Below are positions 1 through 5,740 of a DNA stretch of 7,154 bases, in pieces; position 1 is the first letter of the stretch; each line of letters opens with the position of its first letter. Source of the DNA: Sedimentisphaerales bacterium. GTDB taxonomy: Bacteria; Planctomycetota; Phycisphaerae; Sedimentisphaerales; SG8-4. Below the pieces are notes generated by a model, which was given only the letters and a program-made list of their open reading frames with translations, had not been told where the DNA came from and made no database searches. The stretch spans positions 1-7,154 of the forward strand of contig JAFGCA010000619.1 of the NCBI GenBank assembly GCA_016932895.1, written 5' to 3'. The translations under genes were made by a program, and so were the position numbers.

Positions 1-2370
1 CGATTCAGCGTGCAGGCGGACGGGCAGTGGCACGACTACACGCTGACCATCCGCGAGCCCCTGGGCAAGCGGACGCGGTTTCGACTGGACCCGGCCGCGA
101 GCGCCGGACCGATTGTCGTGGCCTCGATGGCGGTGGAAGTGCTCGCGATCATGCCGCCGCCACAGTTCGTCAGGCCGCACCGCCCCGGCACCGAGGCGGT
201 CGAACCGCTGTCGCTGCGCTGTGGGACGCTGATCCTGCGCCACTATCATGGCCGCTGGGGCCAGTTCACCATCGAGGCCGACGGCGCCGAGATGGCGTGC
301 GGTTACGACGCCGAGATGATCGGTTGGCTCAAAGAGGGAAAGCCGCAGTGGCTCAAGCTCGACGACGCGGACTTCGCCTGCACGCGCGACGACGCCGGAC
401 TCATTTCCCGCGCGACTCTGAAGGACGCCGACGGCGCGACGTGGCGATTGACGCGACGGTTCAGAGCCGGCGCCCAGCCGGGAACGATCGCCGTGGAGAC
501 GACCGTGGTCGCCGACCGGGACCGGGACGTCATCTCCCTGCCCTGGCTGACGCTCTTCCCGGGCCTGGGGACATTTGGGCAGCGGAAGACGCAGGGCTTG
601 TTCGCCGGGCTGGAGTACCTGTGCGACGAGCCGAGCAGCAGCGAGGCGGACATCAGCACGCCCGAGCACGTACGCCGCGTGCCCGACCCGGTCAAGATCA
701 CTTTCCCGCTGATGGCGGTGGCCCACGACGGTCGCTACGTGGGCCTGATGTGGGAGCCTTCGGAGGCGGCGGCGCCCGTCTTTGATTCGCCCGACACGAT
801 CTACGGCTCGCAGGCCCACGTCATGGCGCTGACGGCGCCGGCGGTCGGCGCCAGGCGTTTCGAGAATGACCTGGTCGCCCACACGCCTTTCACCCTGGAA
901 GCTGACAAACCCCTGCAGACCCGCGCGCTGATCATGGGCGGGCCGGGCAAGACGATCATCCCGGCGGTCAAGAAGTACGTCGCGCTCAAGGGTCTGCCCG
1001 ATGTCCCCGCGTTCCGGGGCGGGCTGGACGCCGCCGTGAGACTGCTGGCTCACGGGTGGCTGGATTCGGCGGCCAACGAAGGCGGTCTCTTCAGGCACGC
1101 GGTCTGGGGCGAGAGCTTCAAGGCCGGTCCGGCCGGCGATGCGCCGATGTATATCGACTGGCTGGCCAACTACGCCGACGCCGAGCTGCGGGACCGGCTC
1201 AACGACGGGCGCGACCTGGCCGTGACGAAGATGCCGCGGGGCCGGCCCTGGCTCAGCACCGTCTCGCACACGCGCACGCCGACCGCCCCGTTCGTCTTCG
1301 GGGGCATCTACCCCTACGTGGGGCGACGCCACGCGGACGCCGAGAGCCTGTTGGCGCAGTTCGACGCGCAGGGAGTCAAGCCCTATCTGGCGGGCGAAAC
1401 CGACTATGCCAAAACGCACTTCGCCAACCATGCCAACGGGCACGGCGGCGCGCACGTCGCCGGCATCCTTGAAGCGGCGACCCTGTCGGCCGACGCCGAG
1501 CTGATCGAGCGGGGCCTGGAACTGCTCGACAAGCAGACCGCGCTCTATGCCAACACGGTTCCGCGCGGCGCGCAGGTGTGGGAGATGCCGTTGCATACGC
1601 CGGACATCCTCGCCTCGGCGCACATGATCAAGGCCTACACGCTGGGCTACCTCATCTCCGCCCGGCCGCGGTACCTGGAGCAGGCCCGCTACTGGGCGTG
1701 GACGGGCGTGCCCTTTCTCTATCTGGTCAATCCGACCGACGGCGAGGTTGGCCCCTACGCCACGATCGCCGTCTTGGGCGCGACGAACTGGAAGGCGCCA
1801 TGCTGGTTCGGGCGGCCCGTCCAGTGGTGTGGGCTGGTCTACGGCTCGGCCCTGCACCTGCTGGCGCAATACGACACGGAAGGTCCGTGGGAGCAGATCG
1901 CCAAGGGCATCACCGCCGCCGGTCTGCAAATGACCTGGCCCGCCGACGACGAGAAGCGCCAGGGCCTGCTGCCCGATTTCTTCCACCTGCGCCCCCAGAT
2001 CAGCGACGGGCCCGCCATCAATCCGGGCACCGTCCAGGCCCACGTCCCCGAGCTTTTCGACAAGGGAACGCTGTACGACGTCAAGAGGCTCGCCGGCAAG
2101 GGCTGGTTCGTCCACGCGCCCTGTCGCATTCTCGACGTGCGCGAGGAGGCGGGCCGGGTGACGTTTGCCGTCGAGGGCTGGGATCGAAAGACCTGTTACG
2201 TCCTTCTCGCCGGCGTCACGCAGCAGCCCGCGCAAGTGGCAACCCGCAAGATGCGCCCGGGACCTGTTGTCCCCGAGCCGTTTGAGCCCGTCAAGGCCAG
2301 CTTCCAGTCGAGCCAAAGGCTCATGGCCATCACCGCCGTCGGACCGACGGAGATTCGAATCGAGTTCTGA
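1..2370 (+). CDS. Large carbohydrate-active-enzyme-like protein, 5' partial
   Basis: The reading frame is open from the first base (R-F-S, then GTG at 10) and stops with TGA at 2368-2370, so the gene starts before the window. About 789 residues are visible. The first 40 or so (WHDYTLTI, then RFRLDP) look like the end of a beta-sandwich module. A beta-rich part follows to about position 1000. From about 1020 to 1960 there is a helix-rich part with conserved-looking aromatic and histidine clusters: HANGHGG (near 1426-1446), PRGAQVWEMP (1561-1590) and CWFGRPVQWCGLVYG (1801-1845). A beta-rich tail ends in EIRIEF. A beta, alpha/alpha-toroid, beta layout is known in several polysaccharide lyases and glycoside hydrolases, so a role in glycan breakdown is inferred. 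I cannot assign a family or catalytic residues. Any secretion signal would lie outside the window. No other gene in the window is co-directional and adjacent. Confidence 0.88.
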   Translation, partial: RFSVQADGQWHDYTLTIREPLGKRTRFRLDPAASAGPIVVASMAVEVLAIMPPPQFVRPHRPGTEAVEPLSLRCGTLILRHYHGRWGQFTIEADGAEMACGYDAEMIGWLKEGKPQWLKLDDADFACTRDDAGLISRATLKDADGATWRLTRRFRAGAQPGTIAVETTVVADRDRDVISLPWLTLFPGLGTFGQRKTQGLFAGLEYLCDEPSSSEADISTPEHVRRVPDPVKITFPLMAVAHDGRYVGLMWEPSEAAAPVFDSPDTIYGSQAHVMALTAPAVGARRFENDLVAHTPFTLEADKPLQTRALIMGGPGKTIIPAVKKYVALKGLPDVPAFRGGLDAAVRLLAHGWLDSAANEGGLFRHAVWGESFKAGPAGDAPMYIDWLANYADAELRDRLNDGRDLAVTKMPRGRPWLSTVSHTRTPTAPFVFGGIYPYVGRRHADAESLLAQFDAQGVKPYLAGETDYAKTHFANHANGHGGAHVAGILEAATLSADAELIERGLELLDKQTALYANTVPRGAQVWEMPLHTPDILASAHMIKAYTLGYLISARPRYLEQARYWAWTGVPFLYLVNPTDGEVGPYATIAVLGATNWKAPCWFGRPVQWCGLVYGSALHLLAQYDTEGPWEQIAKGITAAGLQMTWPADDEKRQGLLPDFFHLRPQISDGPAINPGTVQAHVPELFDKGTLYDVKRLAGKGWFVHAPCRILDVREEAGRVTFAVEGWDRKTCYVLLAGVTQQPAQVATRKMRPGPVVPEPFEPVKASFQSSQRLMAITAVGPTEIRIEF

Positions 2371-2575
2371 GTGAAGCGTCGTGCAGGCCTGTTCTTCGCG
2401 CGGATTCTCATCCTGAACGAGGCGCGGCGCACGGAAGCTGTAGGGTGGGTCCTTGACCCACGCGTTGGTGCTCGCGACGTCTTCACGCGTGGGTTGAGAA
2501 CCCACCCTACGTGACTGCGTGAAGCGATGATGGTCGCGAGATACGCTTGACGCTTTACGAAATCCGTCAGTTCCT
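2371..2575. other. Convergent intergenic region
   Basis: This 205-base gap lies between the stop codons of two convergent genes, the plus-strand carbohydrate-active-like gene and the minus-strand MATE gene. Its only clear structure is the inverted repeat at 2440-2510. I see no T-tract terminator on either strand and no convincing small gene. The short direct repeat GTGAAGCG occurs at 2371-2378 and again at 2519-2526, on either side of the inverted repeat. At 8 bases it may be chance. Confidence 0.7.
2440..2510. repeat. 71-base imperfect inverted repeat (REP/MITE-like)
   Basis: The left arm 2440-2464 (starts GTAGGGTGGGT) pairs with the right arm 2486-2510 (ends ACCCACCCTAC). The outer 11 base pairs are perfect. 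One mismatch follows (2451/2499), then 13 more pairs including two G-T wobbles, plus one possible closing T-A pair. The loop is about 19 bases. Similar GTAGGGTGGGT...ACCCACCCTAC palindromes are, from general knowledge, scattered between genes in many unrelated bacteria, and they often give rise to spurious peptides ending in a T-H-P-T-like string. The position between two convergent stop codons fits that pattern. It may also act as a transcript-end stabiliser on both strands, but there is no adjacent T-run. Mobility by a REP-associated transposase is an inference, as no transposase lies in the window. Confidence 0.85.
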
Positions 2576-4030
2576 CTACAGGTCTCTGGGCTCGTGGAAG
2601 TCCTGGTCGTGGTCGGCTGCGAGCAGCTCGGTGGGGCTCTGGACCATCTGGATCGTGCGCCACTTGCCGCTGCGGTAGCGCCGATAGAACAGGGCCGAGA
2701 ACAGGAGAAACGCGACGACCACCGCCGCCCAGGCCGCCTCGGCCGGCAGGGCCAACAGGTGGAGCATGACGAGCAGAATCGCAAAGAGCACCCAGTGCAA
2801 ACCCACGGAAAGGCACATGGTCCAGAACGTGTCGCCGGCCCCGCGCAACGTCCCGCTGCAAACCATGACCACCGCCTCGACGAGGACGTAGATCGACGCG
2901 ATGCGAATCATGCGCACCGCCACCGGCGCGGTCTGGCTGAAAACGGCATCGGCCCGCTCGGGGCGGAACATCTCGACCAGGTGCTCGGGGAAGCACACGA
3001 AGAGAATCAGAATCACGAAGGAGTAGACCCATCCGCTCTTTAGCCCGGAGATCGCGGCGCGGCCGGCGGTGTCGGGATCGCGCGCGCCCATATAGCGGCC
3101 GACCAGGCTCATGACGCCGATCTGAATACCGATCAAGGGGACGAACGAGACCATGTCCCAGTTGAACATGATCGTCGCGGCGGTGGCGGTGGCCGGGCCG
3201 TGGGCGTGGAACGCCAGGATCATGCCGGTAAACGCCAGCAGATTCAAGAACATTTCTACGCCGGCGGGATAGCCGAAGCGGAGCAGCGTCGTCATGGCCT
3301 GCCGGTCGAAACGCAGCGAACGCCGCAGCCCGTACGCGCGCTGGTTCTCCCGGCTGACATAGGCGGCCAGCATGACCGCCAGCCCGCAGAGTCCCCCGAT
3401 GATCGTGCCGCAGGCGGCCCCGCGAATGCCCAGCGCGGGAAGGCCGAACTTACCGAAGATCAGCGTGTAGTTCATGCCCACGTTGACCACCATGGCCGTG
3501 ACGGCCCCGACCATGACGATCCGCGTGCGCCCGATGCCCGAAAAAAAGCTGCTCAGGCAGTTTCGCACCAGGCCGATCACCGTCGCATAGATCAGGATGT
3601 TGAAATACTCGATCTGGGGGGCCAGTTGCGCCGCGTCGATGCCGGTCCTGGCGAACCCCGCGTGCACGAGCGGTCGGGCCAGCAGGATCAGCGGGTACGC
3701 CGCCAGCGCGATCAGGACGGCCTGCGTGGTCACCGTGGCGCAGCGGTCCTTGCGGCCGGAACCGAGATACTGGGCCACCAGCGCCGTGGAATAGCCCGTC
3801 AGTCCCAGGAAGAACGTCATCAGCATGAAACAGGTTAGCCCGCCGGCCATCGCGGCGTTCATCTGTTCCGGCCCGAGCCGGGACAAAAAGAGCCGGTCCG
3901 TGAACGTCATGACCGTGTCGCAGGCGTGCGAGATGACCATCGGCAGCGCGATGGCCAGCAGCTCGCGGACCCCGCCGGGGACCAGGGTGGCCGAGCCGGT
4001 ATTCAAATCGGTGGATTCGGCCCTCGTCAT
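2576..4030 (-). CDS. MATE-family multidrug/toxin efflux transporter
   Basis: This 484-residue inner-membrane protein is of normal length for the MATE family, which exports cationic or aromatic compounds by Na+ or H+ antiport. Family marks in order are: a first membrane helix with LPMVISHACDTVMTFTDRLF (about 29-48); AQYLGSGRKDR (about 86-96); NYTLIFGKFGLPALGIRGAA (about 188-207); the second-half start FGYPAGVE; GRYMGARDPDTA; and SGTLRGAGDT. Hydrophobic stretches fit about 12 membrane helices in two halves. The last 25 or so residues are hydrophilic. The start is ATG at 4030-4028, with GGGAGGT at 4045-4039, 8 bases upstream. The ATG overlaps the methyltransferase stop (ATGA), which predicts translational coupling. 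The substrate is unknown. The partner suggests a methylated compound or a shared toxic substrate, which is inference. Confidence 0.95.
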   Translation of the reverse strand: MTRAESTDLNTGSATLVPGGVRELLAIALPMVISHACDTVMTFTDRLFLSRLGPEQMNAAMAGGLTCFMLMTFFLGLTGYSTALVAQYLGSGRKDRCATVTTQAVLIALAAYPLILLARPLVHAGFARTGIDAAQLAPQIEYFNILIYATVIGLVRNCLSSFFSGIGRTRIVMVGAVTAMVVNVGMNYTLIFGKFGLPALGIRGAACGTIIGGLCGLAVMLAAYVSRENQRAYGLRRSLRFDRQAMTTLLRFGYPAGVEMFLNLLAFTGMILAFHAHGPATATAATIMFNWDMVSFVPLIGIQIGVMSLVGRYMGARDPDTAGRAAISGLKSGWVYSFVILILFVCFPEHLVEMFRPERADAVFSQTAPVAVRMIRIASIYVLVEAVVMVCSGTLRGAGDTFWTMCLSVGLHWVLFAILLVMLHLLALPAEAAWAAVVVAFLLFSALFYRRYRSGKWRTIQMVQSPTELLAADHDQDFHEPRDL

Positions 4031-4740
4031 TTTGACAGACCTCCCGCCGGCGTATCCTTACGGCAGTGGTACGCCGTGAACGATTCGCCTTCCTGTCGGG
4101 CCGAGAGAATCGTAAAGCCCGCTCGTTTCAAAAGCCCTGCCATGATCCAGTCGAGCGTGCTGTACTCTGCGGCCACGTGTCCGGCGGCGCCGCTACGCAT
4201 CGATTCATCGAAACTGTTGACGAACCGCGCGAAGCAACCGTCGAAATCGTCGTCGGCCGGCGCGAAGACGACGTCGCGCAGGATGAATTGTCCGCCCGGC
4301 TTGAGGCCGCGATGAATCCGGCGCAGGGCGACGGCCTTCCACACGTCCGGCAAATGGTGCAGCGCCGCGACCGACACGACAGCATCGTAACCCTCCGGCG
4401 CGAGCGGCAGGGTCAAAAATCCGGCATGCTGAACGTCGATGCGCAAGCCTTCCTTTTCGGCCCGGGCCGCTACGTAGTCGAGCATCGCCTTCGAGACGTC
4501 GGCGGCCGTCACCGCATGTCCCTGCGCCGCGGCCATGCGGGCGAACCGGCCCGTGCCGCAGCCGATCTCCAGGACCGACGAGCCCGGCGCCAGGGAAAGA
4601 GCCGCCAGGACGGAGCGATTCTCGCAGTCCACGTCCCGAAACGTGGCCATCCGCCGGTCATAGGCCTCTACCTCGGCGACGTCCGCATAGTCGGTGCCCA
4701 CCTGCTGCATCTCGTTCCATTGCCATTCGGGGCTGTCCAT
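4027..4740 (-). CDS. Class I SAM-dependent methyltransferase
   Basis: This 237-residue cytoplasmic Rossmann-fold methyltransferase shows all the usual marks. They are motif I VLEIGCGTGRFA (56-67), the acidic SAM-ribose residue D81 in VTAADVSKAML, YDAVVS with D119 (motif II region), LHHLP (127-131), and LKPGGQFILRD (146-156). The N-terminal block with QQVGTDYADVAEVEAYDRRM (12-31) belongs, from memory, to a methyltransferase family common in anaerobes such as clostridia. Its substrate is not known to me. I chose the ATG at 4740-4738 because AGGAAGGAAAG (4755-4745) lies just upstream. The same frame is open without a stop back to a GTG at 4974, but that extension would read through an intrinsic terminator and has no family-like sequence. 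The stop overlaps the MATE start by ATGA, so the two form one operon with this gene first. There is no room for a separate promoter between the terminator and this start. Confidence 0.93.
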   Translation of the reverse strand: MDSPEWQWNEMQQVGTDYADVAEVEAYDRRMATFRDVDCENRSVLAALSLAPGSSVLEIGCGTGRFARMAAAQGHAVTAADVSKAMLDYVAARAEKEGLRIDVQHAGFLTLPLAPEGYDAVVSVAALHHLPDVWKAVALRRIHRGLKPGGQFILRDVVFAPADDDFDGCFARFVNSFDESMRSGAAGHVAAEYSTLDWIMAGLLKRAGFTILSARQEGESFTAYHCRKDTPAGGLSK

Positions 4741-4744
4741 TGCT

Positions 4745-4755
4745 CTTTCCTTCCT
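4745..4755 (-). promoter_or_regulatory. Shine-Dalgarno of the methyltransferase
   Basis: On the minus strand AGGAAGGAAAG lies a few bases before the ATG at 4740. It decides the start codon against the longer in-frame GTG at 4974. It begins only 12 bases after the end of the terminator T-run, so reaching it requires read-through of the terminator. Confidence 0.8.
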
Positions 4756-4767
4756 GTCTGACGCCAC

Positions 4768-4800
4768 AAAAAAAGCCTTTCGGTGTCGGTTCCGAAAGGC
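4768..4800 (-). terminator. Intrinsic terminator / attenuator before the operon
   Basis: Read on the minus strand, GCCTTTCGG (4800-4792), the loop AACCGACA, and CCGAAAGGC (4783-4775) form a perfect 9-bp stem. Seven T residues (4774-4768) follow directly. This is a canonical Rho-independent terminator for leftward transcription only, because on the plus strand the run is seven A's before the stem. It lies inside the leader of the methyltransferase-MATE operon rather than after a gene, so it is best read as an attenuator. The alternative is the end of a small upstream leftward transcript. Confidence 0.85.
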
Positions 4801-4840
4801 CTGGGGTACTGCTGATTTGGCGCGGGCGGCTACGGAACCG
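4787..4840 (-). promoter_or_regulatory. Possible antiterminator pairing in the leader
   Basis: On the minus strand CGGTTCCG (4840-4833) is exactly complementary over 8 bases to CGGAACCG (4794-4787). The second segment covers the last three bases of the left terminator arm and most of its loop. Pairing would open the top of the terminator stem. Separately, CTGCCGAT (4859-4852) and ATCAGCAG (4816-4809) pair at 7 of 8 positions and enclose the first segment, so the two folds would compete or form a pseudoknot. The pairings are seen in the sequence, and the switch role is inferred. Confidence 0.4.
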
Positions 4841-4967
4841 TTCCTTTCCCCATCGGCAGAATCGTTACGCGCACCACGACGGCGCTCCTGCCAAAGGCGC
4901 AGGGCACTCTCGTGTCGAACGAGCAACGCGCCGGTTGTCGGTTCGATATGTAGCTGCTGCGTTTCAT
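4830..4967 (-). CDS. Possible 45-residue leader ORF
   Basis: ATG at 4967-4965 is preceded by GGTAGGTG, a fair ribosome-binding sequence about 5 bases upstream. The frame ends at TAG 4832-4830, 30 bases before the terminator stem. The peptide begins MKRSSYISNRQPARCSF and is basic at the start. It has no recognisable domain, and no run of one amino acid that would signal classic amino-acid attenuation. It overlaps in another frame the open extension of the methyltransferase. It could be a leader peptide or chance. Confidence 0.2.
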   Translation of the reverse strand: MKRSSYISNRQPARCSFDTRVPCAFGRSAVVVRVTILPMGKGTVP

Positions 4968-4976
4968 AATGCACCT

Positions 4977-5005
4977 ACCCTACGCGCCAGGCGCCAGCTC
5001 GTCAA
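4977..5005 (-). promoter_or_regulatory. Weak candidate promoter for the methyltransferase-MATE operon
   Basis: On the minus strand TTGACG (5005-5000) matches the housekeeping -35 consensus at 5 of 6 positions. After exactly 17 bases comes TAGGGT (4982-4977), which matches the -10 consensus at only 3 of 6. Transcription from here would give a leader of roughly 230 bases that includes the attenuator. The weak -10 keeps confidence low, and an alternative sigma factor could use different elements. Confidence 0.25.
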
Positions 5006-5036
5006 TATCTTTGCTGAGAATCTCCAACAGGCCCAT
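4980..5036 (-). CDS. Possible 18-residue ORF
   Basis: On the minus strand an ATG at 5036 encodes MGLLEILSKDIDELAPGA and stops at TAG 4982-4980. The peptide is amphipathic, acidic and protein-like, and codon use resembles the neighbouring genes. However, there is no clear ribosome-binding site, and the weak operon promoter overlaps its end. The same frame stays open upstream to about 5321 with unconvincing sequence. It may be a decayed gene end or chance. Confidence 0.15.
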   Translation of the reverse strand: MGLLEILSKDIDELAPGA

Positions 5037-5086
5037 TTTGTGCGGCAGGTGCAGGCCGCGTTTTCGCTGCGCGCTCTTTCTTGTCC

Positions 5087-5118
5087 CCGGTAGAATGTAA
5101 AAAAATCCGATTCTCCGG
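5087..5118. repeat. Short inverted repeat with an A7 tract in its loop
   Basis: CCGG-T-AGAAT (5087-5096) pairs with ATTCTCCGG (5110-5118) over 9 bp with a single bulged T. The 13-base loop contains seven A's (5099-5105). It lies about 100 bases before the sigma start and upstream of the leftward operon's candidate promoter. An operator or a weak transcript-end structure is possible, but neither is demonstrated. Confidence 0.4.
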
Positions 5119-5218
5119 TAATGCGCAGTGGATCGCGGCCCTTTATATCTGTAGTGATCTCGGCCGCGGCAGCCGGGTCTCGGATGCAGGCATCTGTTTT
5201 GGTTGAGGCAGTCAAGAG

Positions 5219-5740
5219 TTGTCCGATCGTCGATTCGAAGAACTGGTGAGCGCTCACGGGCGGCGCGTGTTGAACGTCGCGCTGCGAATTCTGGGCGACG
5301 CGGACCTGGCGAAAGACGCATACCAGGAGGTCTTTCTGGCTATCTGGCGACGCTGGGGCCGGTACGACGACCAGTTGGACTGGGGTGCGTACCTGTACCG
5401 GGTGACCGTTCGCAAGGCGCTGGAGATCGCCCGGAGCCGTCGCCCGTCGGCGCCGCTGCCTATCGGCGGTTGCGAGCGGCAGAGCACCGAGCCGGATCCG
5501 GCCATGGCCCTGAGATTTGACGAGCTGCAGCAGAAACTGACCGAATCTCTGACCCAACTGCCGAAACATCAGGCCGACGTGTTCGTCCTGTCCCGGATCG
5601 AGGGTCTGGACCATGCGGCCATCGCCGAGATCCTGGATTGTACTGCGAACAACGTGCGGGTGTCCCTGCACCGGGCCGTCCGGCGACTGGCCCGCGATTT
5701 GAGGACGTACCGAAGCGAAAGTGCCTCAGGTGAAGCATGA
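5219..5740 (+). CDS. ECF-type RNA polymerase sigma factor
   Basis: This 173-residue cytoplasmic sigma-70-family protein has only regions 2 and 4, the usual size for group 4 (ECF) sigma factors. Region 2 spans about 9-75: GRRVLNVALRILGDADLAKD, then AYQEVFLAIWRRW and YLYRVTVRKALEIARSRR, which contact core polymerase and the -10 element. A short linker (76-100) precedes region 4 (about 107-161): LPKHQADVFVLSRIEGLDHA, then a helix-turn-helix AIAEILDCTANNVRVSLHRA for -35 recognition. The start is TTG at 5219, because an in-frame TGA at 5204-5206 blocks anything longer and no ATG lies near. GAGG at 5205-5208 is a plausible ribosome site. The next possible start, GTG 5249, would cut into region 2. 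The stop overlaps the next gene by ATGA, so it is co-translated with its putative anti-sigma partner. Its regulon is unknown. Confidence 0.93.
   Translation: MSDRRFEELVSAHGRRVLNVALRILGDADLAKDAYQEVFLAIWRRWGRYDDQLDWGAYLYRVTVRKALEIARSRRPSAPLPIGGCERQSTEPDPAMALRFDELQQKLTESLTQLPKHQADVFVLSRIEGLDHAAIAEILDCTANNVRVSLHRAVRRLARDLRTYRSESASGEA

Larger units (their letters stand above)
4741..5218. other. Divergent control region between operon and sigma gene
   Basis: This 478-base gap separates two divergent transcription units. On the minus strand it holds the attenuator (4800-4768) and a roughly 200-base leader with further hairpins: CTCGT/ACGAG (4923-4919 with 4913-4909) and CCTGC/GCAGG (4903-4899 with 4891-4887). 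It also holds two short reading frames (4967-4830 and 5036-4980). On the plus strand, a TATATC at 5144-5149 could be a weak -10 element for the sigma gene, but I find no good -35. The A7 tract near 5099-5105 lies in the loop of a short inverted repeat. I recognise no tRNA or known small RNA here. Confidence 0.6.

Noticed and set aside
2440..2510. The long palindrome as a Rho-independent terminator
   Set aside because: No T-tract follows the stem on either strand, and the stem is much longer than typical terminators. A repeat element explains it better, although it may still affect transcript ends.
2196..3032. A 278-codon minus-strand open frame across the inverted repeat and into the MATE gene
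   Set aside because: It is out of frame with the clearly real MATE gene, overlaps the end of the plus-strand gene, and is low-complexity and arginine-rich. The stretch containing RTHPT is the usual artefact of translating this palindrome.
3200..3838. A plus-strand open frame opposite the MATE gene
   Set aside because: It is a shadow in high-G/C DNA. The minus-strand protein carries all MATE signatures across the same bases.
4801..4920. Resemblance to a cobalamin riboswitch core (GGGGAAAGG...TTCC...GCCGCCCGC on the minus strand)
   Set aside because: Only scattered segments agree. The conserved central box and the usual order of helices are not met, and the downstream genes have no cobalamin link. 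A covariance-model search would settle it.
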